A stretch of 64,000 bases of DNA from an uncultured Granulosicoccaceae bacterium. Its GTDB lineage: Bacteria > Pseudomonadota > Gammaproteobacteria > Granulosicoccales > Granulosicoccaceae. The notes below the pieces were generated by a model. The model had not been told where the DNA came from. It did not search any database and saw nothing but the letters and a program-made list of their open reading frames with translations. Position numbers and translations under genes: made by a program. Positions 1-8,206 of the stretch are shown piece after piece (the stretch's first letter is position 1; every line of letters starts with the position of its first letter). Where the stretch lies: the NCBI GenBank assembly GCA_937931165.1, contig CALHCI010000053.1:1-64000 (forward strand), given 5' to 3'.

Positions 1-2
1 GT

Positions 3-512
3 GAAGGCTTGCCGCCAATAGCAGTCGGTATCGGTTTATCGACAGGCAGTGCCAATGTGGGGCACCTCGGTTCAAAGGAAAGAATGACTTATACCGTGGT
101 TGGTGATGCGGTAAACACCGCTGACCGTCTGCAACGTTGCACCGGAGTGTATGATCTATCGCTGGTGGTGAATGACAGAATGACAGAGCAGGTGCCGGAA
201 TATCTTTTCCGTGAACTCGACACGGTACATGTTAAAGGCCGGCAGAGATTTGTCAGAATATTTCAACCGATATGTCATCAGGACGATGCCGTTCCAAATA
301 CTCACCGTCGCTTGCAAATGCATCGAAAGGCCATGCAGTTTTATCGTCGTGGCATGTGGGCAGATGCCGAAAAACTGTTTCGTGCGCTCGGTGATGATAC
401 GAAAGAACATGTCTTCTATAAGAGATATATAGAGCGAATTGTCAGTATTCGACAGACTGATCCGTCAGCCGACACCAGCTATGTGGTCGACTTTACGCAG
501 AAGATTGGGTAG
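3..512 (+). CDS. Class III adenylate/guanylate cyclase, C-terminal part (5' end cut by window)
   Basis: The reading frame is open from the left edge, so the true start lies outside the window. The visible protein begins inside the catalytic domain of a class III nucleotide cyclase. It shows the typical segment VGIGLSTGSANVGHLGS followed by YTVVGDAVNTADRLQ, which carries the purine/transition-state Asn and the Arg of this family. After the cyclase core about 75 residues rich in basic and aromatic residues follow, as in cyclases with a CHASE2 or other sensor N-terminus. It would make cAMP (less likely cGMP) from the nucleoside triphosphate. The sensor part cannot be seen, so the input signal is unknown. 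Confidence 0.85.
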   Translation, partial: EGLPPIAVGIGLSTGSANVGHLGSKERMTYTVVGDAVNTADRLQRCTGVYDLSLVVNDRMTEQVPEYLFRELDTVHVKGRQRFVRIFQPICHQDDAVPNTHRRLQMHRKAMQFYRRGMWADAEKLFRALGDDTKEHVFYKRYIERIVSIRQTDPSADTSYVVDFTQKIG

Positions 513-532
513 CGCTTTTTACAGCGATGATT

Positions 533-1258
533 TTATAGTCGCTCGATGCGGATCCACTGATCCGAAATGTACCTTTCCTGCGGTGTAAATTCAGATTTAT
601 AAGTCATTTTCTGGCTGCCGGCTATCCAGTAACCAAGATATAAGTGTTCAAGTCCCATCGCTTTGGTGAGTGCAATCTGTTGCAAAATAGCAGCGGTACC
701 GAGACTTCTTTTCTGATAATCCGGGTCGAAGTAGGTGTACACGGCAGACAACCCGGTATCGACCTGATCAGTCACAGCGACGGCGAGTAGTTTATCGTTT
801 TGGCCGTCCTTCAGGCGCAGTTCCAGAAACAGACTGTCACACCAGTCACTGATTAAAAACCGCTCGAAGTCTTCGCGCCGGGGCTGGTCCATGCCGGAAT
901 CTTTATGACGGGTATTCAGATATTTTTCGTACAGAGAAAAGTACTCGTCTGTGTACCTTGCTTCTGCAACGTTGGTCGTCAGGTCAGCGTTGTTGGCAGC
1001 GGCACGGCGCTGGTTGCGTTTAGGTTTGAAATCGTTAACAGGAATCCTTACCGAAACACATTGTTCACAGGTGACACAGTGAGGGCGATATACATGATGG
1101 CCCGACCGTCGAAACCCTTTTTTTATCAGCAGGTTGTACATCTCCATGGTAGGAGAGCGAAAAGGGTCTGCGTACACGTTTCTGGATACGTGATCAGGCA
1201 GGTAGCTGCAGGACTCCGGTGGCGACTGAAACAATACAATTTGAGACGTGTGTTGCAT
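533..1258 (-). CDS. bpt: Aspartate/glutamate leucyltransferase (arginyl-tRNA-protein transferase family)
   Basis: This 241-residue protein matches the usual length of bacterial leucyl-tRNA-protein transferase (Bpt). It transfers leucine from leucyl-tRNA to proteins with N-terminal Asp or Glu, marking them for ClpS/ClpAP degradation in the cytosol. The N-terminal half has the family Cys motifs (CVTCEQCVSVRIPV, near residues 61-74) and the GFRRSGHHVYRPHC segment. The C-terminal half has the GNAT-like fold end with YLGYWI and KMTYKSEFTPQE. It is downstream of sbcB on the same strand, 86 bases away. No aat gene is seen beside it, unlike the arrangement in many relatives. Confidence 0.93.
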   Translation of the reverse strand: MQHTSQIVLFQSPPESCSYLPDHVSRNVYADPFRSPTMEMYNLLIKKGFRRSGHHVYRPHCVTCEQCVSVRIPVNDFKPKRNQRRAAANNADLTTNVAEARYTDEYFSLYEKYLNTRHKDSGMDQPRREDFERFLISDWCDSLFLELRLKDGQNDKLLAVAVTDQVDTGLSAVYTYFDPDYQKRSLGTAAILQQIALTKAMGLEHLYLGYWIAGSQKMTYKSEFTPQERYISDQWIRIERL

Positions 1259-1344
1259 GGTTTCAGTCTACCCCAACTTCAGGGGTTCGAACACATACCC
1301 ACCGCACAGCTTCCAGTTTCACCGGTATCAGTCGATGCTTTTGA

Positions 1345-2793
1345 TTAGATGGATTCGGTGAACGCTGCGACTTGCTGTCCATAGGCCTGTAGTTTACTGA
1401 CAAGTTCTGCCGATTGTTTACCATCGGTGCTTTCCTGAAGCTTAATCATGGCTTCATTATAGTCTTTGATGGTTCTGAATCCGTCTACACCGGTATGCAC
1501 GCGATGACGGCAGAAGTCGCGCCACCTTGATTGATCATCCGGTTTGAGCCAGTCCGGTTTGTGTCGCGCGCGAAGCCGTAACCAGATTTCGTTCAATCGT
1601 TCGTCGTCAAAGATTACAGGCTCATCGTTGATCTGGCCGTTGTTCAGACTCGACTGTACCTGCTGCATGGTGAGGCGATCTTTATCGCTCGCAAAAGTAC
1701 CTGAGTACAGAGTCAGTTCCGGGTCAGTGGCATGCGGGTAATCTCGCGCGGCAAAAGCCCATACAAGCTTTTCTGTGACCTGTGGATTTGCGAGTAACTG
1801 TTCCCGATACTCCAGCGCCTGATTAATATTAAGCTGCAGACGTGTGGCGTTTTCTTTAGTCAGTGTTTTTAGCGGCACAACCACCGGGCAACGATTAGCG
1901 TGCACCGTTTTTACGGCTATCCGGCTTTGTCCTTCCGGTAAATCTGCTTGTCTGGTAAATAATCTTGCGGCCACTTCTTCTTTGGTGGCGCTTATAAGGT
2001 CTACCGGGTCAACACGTAAGTCATAGACAAGAATGCCGTTCTGATTACCCGGGTGCGGCCCGAGTGGCATCACAATACTAATGTTGCCTTTGTCAGATGG
2101 ATACATTCCGCTCACATGCAGTACCGCCGGTTTGCTGACCACATTAAGGTTCGCAAAAATCGCTTTTTTATTTTTACTGTTAAAAGCAAAGTCGTAAAGA
2201 CGTGGTTGTTTTTCTTTCAGCAGTTTTGCAATGGCAATAGTGGCATCGACATCTGCCAGTGCATCGTGCGCGTTGCTGTGTGATATGCCGTTTGCGTCAG
2301 TCAGGAGTTCGAGCTTGTTGGATGGTTTGCCGTCTTTGTCTACCGGCCATTCAATGCCTTCAGGGCGCAGAGCGCGTGCCAGACGAACAACATCAATCAG
2401 GTCCCAGCGGGAGTTGCCGTTTTGCCACTCACGTGCGTAGGGATCAATCAGATTTCGGAAAAACAACTGGCGGCTGAATTCGTCATCGAAACGAATGTTG
2501 TTGTAGCCGACCGTGCAGGTACCCGGTTGCGCCATCAGTGTGTTGATCGCATTGGCAAACTCCCATTCACTCAGGCCTTTTTCATTAGCAGTTTGCGGGA
2601 GGACACCGTGTACCAGACAGGATTCCGGATCAGGCAGGTAGTCTGCCGACTGACGGCAGTAAATCATCGTAGCGTCGCCGGTTGGCTCGAGATTGGTATC
2701 GGTTCTGATGGCGGCAAATTGTGCTGGCCGCTCACGAGCCGGATCACGACCAAATGTTTCGTAGTCGTGCCACAGAAAAGACTCTGCGCTCAT
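1345..2793 (-). CDS. sbcB: Exodeoxyribonuclease I
   Basis: Exonuclease I degrades single-stranded DNA 3' to 5' and works in mismatch repair and recombination. The N-terminal DEDDh exonuclease domain starts with FLWHDYETFG (first Asp/Glu pair) and contains NIRFDDEF and SHSNAHDALADVDATI, which hold the other metal and His residues. The rest matches the SH3-like and C-terminal domains of ExoI; the total is about 482 residues, normal for the family. I take the ATG at 2793 as start because it places the protein four residues before FLWHDYETFG; an in-frame GTG at 2805 would overlap the upstream DUF2058 gene by seven bases. The two genes are probably co-transcribed. Confidence 0.95.
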   Translation of the reverse strand: MSAESFLWHDYETFGRDPARERPAQFAAIRTDTNLEPTGDATMIYCRQSADYLPDPESCLVHGVLPQTANEKGLSEWEFANAINTLMAQPGTCTVGYNNIRFDDEFSRQLFFRNLIDPYAREWQNGNSRWDLIDVVRLARALRPEGIEWPVDKDGKPSNKLELLTDANGISHSNAHDALADVDATIAIAKLLKEKQPRLYDFAFNSKNKKAIFANLNVVSKPAVLHVSGMYPSDKGNISIVMPLGPHPGNQNGILVYDLRVDPVDLISATKEEVAARLFTRQADLPEGQSRIAVKTVHANRCPVVVPLKTLTKENATRLQLNINQALEYREQLLANPQVTEKLVWAFAARDYPHATDPELTLYSGTFASDKDRLTMQQVQSSLNNGQINDEPVIFDDERLNEIWLRLRARHKPDWLKPDDQSRWRDFCRHRVHTGVDGFRTIKDYNEAMIKLQESTDGKQSAELVSKLQAYGQQVAAFTESI

Positions 2794-2798
2794 TGCGC

Positions 2799-3425
2799 TT
2801 ACCACTTCAGGTCGTCGGGTACCTTGAAGTCAGCATATTCTTCCGTTTCATCTGCAGTGGCCTGCGACTCTGCTTCGAGGTTAAATACACTCCATTGCGG
2901 GTTAATCTCCCGAATTGCCAGAGCAGTCTCACGGGGTATGACGTAGGTGTCGCCGTTTAATCTTGTAATAGCCAGTGTTCTGTCTGCGAGCTTTTCCTGC
3001 ACAGTATCTTTTACGTACAGCTCCCTAATGCGCTTGTCGACCAGGTAGCGGTACGCTACTTCACCTTTCCACTCTTCAAGCTTTGTTTCATCTATAAGTG
3101 TTTTAATTTTTGCTTTGAGTTTTTTCCGCTCTTCGATGGCTGCTGCGTCTGCCGCTGTGGTGTCGGCGGCGTTACTTCTGTTCTTTTGGTTGCCTCTGCC
3201 GGAGCCGGGTTTTCCATGGTTTTTCGCTGGTTGGGCTTTCGCAGATTGGTTTTTACCGGTTCTGCTGTTGCTTTGGTTATTGCCCTTGTTATTGCCCTTG
3301 TTATTGTTTTGGGCGTTTTTTTTGCGGTGCTTGTTCTTGCCGCCGGTGCTGCCTTTGCGTTTGTCTTCTTTCTTCGGTGCCTGGTAGCCAGCGGCGATGA
3401 GCTGGTCTCTAAGAGAATCGGCCAC
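2799..3425 (-). CDS. DUF2058 family protein (YaiL-like)
   Basis: This is a 208-residue DUF2058 protein. The N-terminus MADSLRDQLIAAGY is the family hallmark, followed by about 70 residues of Lys/Asn/Gly/Gln-rich low-complexity sequence with tandem KGNNKGNN-type repeats (residues 30-85). A helical segment (ERKKLKAKIKTLIDETKLEEWKGEVAYRYL) and a folded C-terminal region ending in DLKW follow. E. coli YaiL is described as a nucleoprotein or polynucleotide-associated protein, but its role is not settled. The basic linker fits nucleic-acid binding. It lies directly upstream of sbcB on the same strand. Confidence 0.85.
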   Translation of the reverse strand: MADSLRDQLIAAGYQAPKKEDKRKGSTGGKNKHRKKNAQNNNKGNNKGNNQSNSRTGKNQSAKAQPAKNHGKPGSGRGNQKNRSNAADTTAADAAAIEERKKLKAKIKTLIDETKLEEWKGEVAYRYLVDKRIRELYVKDTVQEKLADRTLAITRLNGDTYVIPRETALAIREINPQWSVFNLEAESQATADETEEYADFKVPDDLKW

Positions 3426-3578
3426 TTTACATTCCTCTGTCTGGCGAAGGCTTGTTAAAGCGGAGAAGCAGCCGGTTTATCCGGTAGCAGATGTATACAG
3501 AATTTTTCATCATAGCAACGAGCCGGATACCGCACCGGCCTGGTAGTTGGTTTTTAAGGGTGGGGCTTTCCTCACACC

Positions 3579-4094
3579 TTACCTGTGGTGATCAACCAGG
3601 TCTTTTTGCGACCGGCTGAAAAATAGCAGCAACGAAAGTCCCAGAAATACGACAAACAATACCAGTGTCCATTCAGGGATGGAAAATCCGAGAAACTGCC
3701 ACTGGATATCTGCGCACTCTCCGGAGCCATTGAGAATTGTATCTAAAAATTGTGCAAATGGCATGCTGTCGAGCATATACCAGAAACCAGCGCCGCAATC
3801 AGGCACCTGATCCGGGGGTAAATTCTGCAGCCAGATGTGTCGCATACAGATGCCTATGCCGGTAATTGACAGCAGCGTGGCAATTCCTGCGTATATCCGG
3901 CGACCGGTTTGCCGCGGGTTGTGCAGTAGTGCAATCAGAAAAATGGTCCCCAGACCAATAACCACCCCGCGATCCAGCACGCACAACGGGCAGGGGTCAA
4001 GATATTCAACCATTTGCAGATAGCCGACAGCAAACGCCATGGACGCAATGGCAAGTAATAAACCGCAGGTGCTGATAACTCGTGACGTAAACAT
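3579..4094 (-). CDS. dsbB: Disulfide bond formation protein B
   Basis: DsbB is the inner-membrane quinone reductase that reoxidises periplasmic DsbA. The 171-residue protein has four predicted membrane helices. The first periplasmic pair is Cys35-Pro-Leu-Cys38 and the second is Cys100 and Cys127 in the second periplasmic loop, so both redox pairs are present. The helix-end Arg42 near the quinone site is also there. The gene is divergent from the HisN-like phosphatase gene and shares a 99-base intergenic region with it. A dsbC gene is found elsewhere in the window, but dsbA is not seen. Confidence 0.95.
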   Translation of the reverse strand: MFTSRVISTCGLLLAIASMAFAVGYLQMVEYLDPCPLCVLDRGVVIGLGTIFLIALLHNPRQTGRRIYAGIATLLSITGIGICMRHIWLQNLPPDQVPDCGAGFWYMLDSMPFAQFLDTILNGSGECADIQWQFLGFSIPEWTLVLFVVFLGLSLLLFFSRSQKDLVDHHR

Positions 4095-4193
4095 AGTGTC
4101 TCTTGATTAATCGGTGAATAAGCTAATTGTAGGCGATTTCAGCGATCATTCTGGTCATAATATGGTCATGATTGCCAGCCACGTGAAACGCTA

Positions 4194-5033
4194 ATGAAGC
4201 TCCCTGTTACGACAGCTCACCCGCTCAACAATTTAGAACTTGAGTCGATGACGGAGTTTGCCGGTGAGCTGGCAGATCTGGCTGGTCAGGCCATTGTGCC
4301 GCATTTCAGAAGTCCGGTTCAGATTGACGATAAACCTGGTCGCGGTTACTTCGATCCGGTAACGATTGCTGATCGCGCTGCCGAAACCGTGATGCGTGAT
4401 CACATCAAAAAACACTTTCCGGAACACGGGATATTCGGTGAAGAGCACGGTTATGAAACTGGCGTAAGCAAATTAACGTGGGTGCTCGATCCTATTGATG
4501 GTACACGTGCGTTTATAACCGGCATGCCTCTATGGGGCACACTAATAGCGCTTTACGATGGATGTCGTCCGGTGGTTGGTGTAGTTGATCAGCCGGTGAT
4601 GAAAGAACGTTATATAGGCAATACTTTGCAAGCGGTTTGTGTTACCGCTGCCGGCGTGCAGAATATTCGTACACGTCAATGCAACCAGCTCTCAGATGCG
4701 GTGCTAATGGCAACTGCCCCCGAGATATTTCAGACTGCATCTGAACAAAACGCGTTTGGTGCCCTGTCTGATGCTGCCAAAATGACCCGCTACGGTGGTG
4801 ATTGTTATGCGTACTGTATGCTGTCCTGCGGTTATGTTGATGTGATTGTTGAATCCGGTTTGGCACCGTATGACATACAGGCACTAATACCGGTTATCGA
4901 GCGAGCCGGGGGGATTGTCAGTGACTGGCAGGGGGGGAGCGCTGAAAACGGTGGGCAGGTTGTGGCTGTAGGTTCCCGAGAGATACATCAGGAAGTTCTC
5001 GACATACTTCAGCCTGCGGTAAACCGCATTTAG
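4194..5033 (+). CDS. hisN: Inositol-monophosphatase-family phosphatase, probably histidinol-phosphatase (HisN type)
   Basis: This 279-residue protein is a Mg-dependent phosphatase of the IMPase superfamily. Metal ligands are visible: GEEHG (Glu83/84), the DPIDGT motif (Asp99, Asp102) and the late Asp228 in APYDIQAL. The stretch RAFITGMPLWGTLIAL is close to the RAFISG-P-WGTLIAL signature of HisN-type histidinol-phosphate phosphatases, which carry out the eighth step of histidine synthesis; a general inositol phosphatase would normally differ here. No other his gene is nearby, so the substrate is inferred from sequence only. The start is not certain: a second ATG lies 18 codons in (4248) and neither has a strong ribosome site. 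Confidence 0.8.
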   Translation: MKLPVTTAHPLNNLELESMTEFAGELADLAGQAIVPHFRSPVQIDDKPGRGYFDPVTIADRAAETVMRDHIKKHFPEHGIFGEEHGYETGVSKLTWVLDPIDGTRAFITGMPLWGTLIALYDGCRPVVGVVDQPVMKERYIGNTLQAVCVTAAGVQNIRTRQCNQLSDAVLMATAPEIFQTASEQNAFGALSDAAKMTRYGGDCYAYCMLSCGYVDVIVESGLAPYDIQALIPVIERAGGIVSDWQGGSAENGGQVVAVGSREIHQEVLDILQPAVNRI

Positions 5034-5039
5034 ACCGTG

Positions 5040-5831
5040 CTATTTATCGGTAAAAAAATCTGAAATTATCTTAAAGACGACGTCAGGTTTTTCGCTGTGG
5101 GGCCAGTGCCCTGCGCCATCAATCGATTTAAGTGCCGCTTTTGGAAACTGCTTTAAAATAGCGTTGCGATCAGCCGTCTTCAGATAATCCGAATCAGCAC
5201 CTTTAATAAACAGAACCGGGCCTTCAAATGGCTTTGCCGGCTTATCCACAGCGGCAGCAATATGCTCGTATTGTTCTGTAATCACTTTAAGATTGATCTT
5301 GAGTTGATAGCTTTTGTTTTCCTGGCGCTGAAGGTTTTTAAGTAAAAAAGATCTGATCGCTGCGTTGTCGACATGGCGCGCCAGTGTGTTATCGGCGTCG
5401 CGTCTGCTGGAAATATCACTTGCTTCTACAGCGGCAAGGCCCTGTAAAACACTCTGGTGATGGTGCGGGTATTTACCGGGACCGATATCGACAATAATCA
5501 GTTTGTCTAATAATTGCGGATGCAACAGGGCCAGTTGCATGGCGGTTTTTCCACCCATTGAGTGACCCAGTAAATGCGTGCGTTCTATGCCCATGCTGGC
5601 GCACGTGGTAATCACATCGGCAGCCATTTCCGGATAACTGATCGATGATGTGTGAGGTGAGTCGCCGTGGTTTCTGGCATCCATGCTGTGCACAGTAAAC
5701 GACTCTGCGAGCCTCTTTGCCTGGCTGCGCCAGTTTTCGCCACTGCCGAATAATCCGTGCAAAATCACAAGATTAGGGCCGTGACCCATGGTCTCGCAGT
5801 GCAGTTCGACAGATGCAGGCAGTTCGGTCAC
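5040..5831 (-). CDS. Alpha/beta-fold hydrolase (YbfF-like esterase)
   Basis: The 263-residue protein is a classic alpha/beta hydrolase. It has the oxyanion HGLFGSGENW motif (residues 25-34), the nucleophile elbow GHSMGG with Ser91, and the catalytic His in GAGHWPHSEKP near the C-terminus; DARNHGDSPH is also typical of the YbfF/acyl-CoA esterase branch. It should hydrolyse short acyl esters or thioesters in the cytosol. The exact substrate cannot be read from sequence. Its 3' end faces the HisN-like gene with only six bases between them, and its 5' end is divergent from gshA. Confidence 0.85.
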   Translation of the reverse strand: MTELPASVELHCETMGHGPNLVILHGLFGSGENWRSQAKRLAESFTVHSMDARNHGDSPHTSSISYPEMAADVITTCASMGIERTHLLGHSMGGKTAMQLALLHPQLLDKLIIVDIGPGKYPHHHQSVLQGLAAVEASDISSRRDADNTLARHVDNAAIRSFLLKNLQRQENKSYQLKINLKVITEQYEHIAAAVDKPAKPFEGPVLFIKGADSDYLKTADRNAILKQFPKAALKSIDGAGHWPHSEKPDVVFKIISDFFTDK

Positions 5832-5840
5832 TTGTATCCA

Positions 5841-5868
5841 TTACTTTTGGGTTGGCCCACAGTATAAT
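5841..5868 (+). promoter_or_regulatory. Likely sigma70-type promoter for the gshA operon
   Basis: A perfect TATAAT -10 hexamer is at 5863-5868, about 130 bases before the gshA start and just beyond the start of the divergent hydrolase gene. The -35 region is poor (TTACTT at 5841-5846, 16-base spacer). The implied leader of gshA is long (about 120 bases). Confidence 0.45.
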
Positions 5869-5996
5869 TACAGTTCAGAGTCTGCGCAGTAACAGGTGTA
5901 TTGCGGTGCAGATTACCAGGCCGGTATGGCGGAAAAACGCCTGCTGTCAGCAGACCCCTTGTTGCTGAATATTAAAGCCCCCGATCGGAGATTTCC

Positions 5997-7598
5997 TTGT
6001 ATACAACAGCACGCAACCGCCTTGAAGCGGTGTATAAAAAGTGCAGTAGCAGACCATTGTCCGGTCGTATGGTCGGGGTCGAAAAAGAGTGTCTGCGGGT
6101 AGCAGCAGATGGTTCGTTGTCGGCACTGGCACATCCCAGGGCACTGGGTGCAGCACTGACTCACAGCACAATTACTACTGACTTCTCTGAAGCTTTACTT
6201 GAAATAGTCACACCGCCTTTCAAAGATATGAGCGACACGCTCGCCTGTCTGGCGGAGGCTCAGGCATTTGTCTACTCCGGCCTTCCTGAAGGTGAATTAC
6301 TGTGGGGGTCGAGCATGCCCTGCAAACTGAATCTTGATTGCGATGTGCCTATCGGTCGTTATGGCACTTCAAATATTGGCAGAATGAAGCATGTGTATCG
6401 TCGTGGCCTCGGGTTGCGTTACGGGCGGAAGATGCAGGCTATTGCCGGAGTTCATTACAACTACTCCTACCCGGACACCTTTTGGGAGTTAATGGCAGAA
6501 GTTGAGGGTGTCAGTCAGGCAGATAATGCGTTTGTATCGCAACAGTATTTTGCGCTGGTAAGAAACATACTCAGATTCGGTTGGCTGATTCCTTATCTGT
6601 TCGGGTCGTCACCAGCGGTGTGTGGCTCATTTTTTGGCAGTAGCCAGCCACCGGAAAAAATGCAGCGTCTCGGGCACAATACGTTATACGAACCCTATGC
6701 GACATCTTTGCGTATGGGTGACATTGGATATCAGAATAATCGCGAAGAGTCTGCAACGATAGACGCTGACTACAACAGTCTTAATTCTTATGTGGCCTTT
6801 CTGCAGCGAGCTATAACAACACCTTCTGCACGCTACGCAAAGCTCGGCTTGCGTGATGCAGACGATGAGTATCAGCAGCTCAATACCAATCTGCTGCAGA
6901 TTGAAAACGAATACTACAGCTCAATCAGACCAAAGCAGATTACCCAACCCAATGAAATGCCTTCAATCGCACTGGCAAAACGCGGAGTGCAGTATGTAGA
7001 GCTGCGATCACTGGATGTTAACGCTTATGATCCGCTGGGTATTAATGATGAACAATTGCGATTCGTTGAATCGTTTATGCTTTTCTGTATGTTGTGTGAA
7101 AGCCCCGCCATTAACCTGTCTGAACAACTGGAAATTAAAAATAACCTGCTGGCGGTAGCGCACAATGGCAGAAATCCTGATCTCAGGCTGAGCCGTCAGG
7201 GCAAAGAAATTTCCCTGCGTCAGTGGGGTGAAGAAATTCTCGATGTCGTTGGTGATATGTGTGATCTGCTTGACGTTGCCGGTAAGCCGAAGCTTTACTG
7301 CAACTCGCTGACGCAGCAGCTCACCAAGCTTCATGAGCCGCACAAAACGCCTTCCGGTGTCATGTTGCAGGAGCTTAAAGATAACGATGAAGACTTCGCG
7401 AGCTTCGGATTGCGCAAGTCTGCAGAACACCGTGACTATTTTGCTGCTAACCCGCTTTCTGCTGAAAAGCTCGGTGAGTTTCAGCGATTGTCAGAGGCTT
7501 CGCATGACAAACAGCGTGCCATCGAAAATGCTGATGATAAGAGCTTTGAAGCCTTTCTTGATGATTACTTTTCGCAGTTGGAAAGTTCGTCAACATGA
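5997..7598 (+). CDS. gshA: Glutamate-cysteine ligase (glutathione synthesis, step 1)
   Basis: GshA joins glutamate and cysteine with ATP to make gamma-glutamylcysteine. The 533-residue protein is the gammaproteobacterial type, with VGVEKECLRV (Mg/Glu-binding region near residues 27-36), the DFSEALLEIVTPP segment and FGSSPAVCGSF. The start is TTG at 5997: CGGAG at 5986-5990 sits six bases upstream and no ATG or GTG nearby has a comparable site. The stop codon overlaps the ATG of mobA (ATGA), so gshA and the molybdenum cofactor genes are translated from one message. Coupling glutathione synthesis with molybdenum cofactor genes is unusual. Confidence 0.95.
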   Translation: MYTTARNRLEAVYKKCSSRPLSGRMVGVEKECLRVAADGSLSALAHPRALGAALTHSTITTDFSEALLEIVTPPFKDMSDTLACLAEAQAFVYSGLPEGELLWGSSMPCKLNLDCDVPIGRYGTSNIGRMKHVYRRGLGLRYGRKMQAIAGVHYNYSYPDTFWELMAEVEGVSQADNAFVSQQYFALVRNILRFGWLIPYLFGSSPAVCGSFFGSSQPPEKMQRLGHNTLYEPYATSLRMGDIGYQNNREESATIDADYNSLNSYVAFLQRAITTPSARYAKLGLRDADDEYQQLNTNLLQIENEYYSSIRPKQITQPNEMPSIALAKRGVQYVELRSLDVNAYDPLGINDEQLRFVESFMLFCMLCESPAINLSEQLEIKNNLLAVAHNGRNPDLRLSRQGKEISLRQWGEEILDVVGDMCDLLDVAGKPKLYCNSLTQQLTKLHEPHKTPSGVMLQELKDNDEDFASFGLRKSAEHRDYFAANPLSAEKLGEFQRLSEASHDKQRAIENADDKSFEAFLDDYFSQLESSST

Positions 7599-8206
7599 GC
7601 TTGCAAACAGATGTTACAGCAGTAGTACTCGCAGGTGGTATGGGGCGTCGTATGGAGGGGGTTGATAAAGGCCTGGTGGAGATTGGCGGTCGTGAGATGA
7701 TCAGCTACATCATAGCAACACTGCAGGCCAGTGTTAGTAATGTGGTGGTCAATGCCAATCGAAATGTAGACCATTATGAAAAATACCCGGTGATGGTCGT
7801 ACCTGATAGCATGCAGGGTTATCAGGGACCACTGGCAGGTGTTGAAGCAGCACTCAGCGCCGCAACCACCCCGTGGGTGTATACCTGTCCGTGTGACTCT
7901 CCAATGCAGTCTGTAGAGTTGTTGCCACATATGTGGCAGGAAATTACCGCCTCCAATGCAGAAATTGGTGCGGCCTTTGACGGACAGCGGACGCATCCGG
8001 TCTTTTTGATCTTAAAGCGTGACCTGCTAACCAGCTTGCAGGGTTATCTGGAAGAAGGTGAGCGCAAGATTGATCTCTGGTTTGACCGACATCAGCTTAA
8101 AACCATTGATTGCAGCGATTTTTCGCAGAGCTTTGTCAACGTGAACACTGAAGAGGAAAGAGTCAGTGCTGAAATGCAACTGATAAGCAACCGCAATGGT
8201 GATTGA
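7595..8206 (+). CDS. mobA: Molybdenum cofactor guanylyltransferase
   Basis: MobA adds GMP to molybdopterin to form the bis-MGD cofactor used by DMSO-reductase-family enzymes. The 203-residue protein starts with the nucleotidyltransferase P-loop VVLAGGMGRRMEGVDKGL (residues 11-28), followed by PDSMQGYQGPLAGVEAAL and the metal-binding CPCDSP at residues 98-103. It begins inside the gshA stop (ATGA) and overlaps moeA by 11 bases, so translation is coupled on both sides. Its presence implies that the organism has at least one bis-MGD enzyme, such as a nitrate reductase, formate dehydrogenase or similar; none is in the window. Confidence 0.93.
   Translation: MSLQTDVTAVVLAGGMGRRMEGVDKGLVEIGGREMISYIIATLQASVSNVVVNANRNVDHYEKYPVMVVPDSMQGYQGPLAGVEAALSAATTPWVYTCPCDSPMQSVELLPHMWQEITASNAEIGAAFDGQRTHPVFLILKRDLLTSLQGYLEEGERKIDLWFDRHQLKTIDCSDFSQSFVNVNTEEERVSAEMQLISNRNGD

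Noticed and set aside
3115-3458. Plus-strand hydrophobic ORFs opposite the DUF2058 gene
   Set aside because: They are antisense to a low-complexity Lys/Asn-rich stretch and lack start signals and families.
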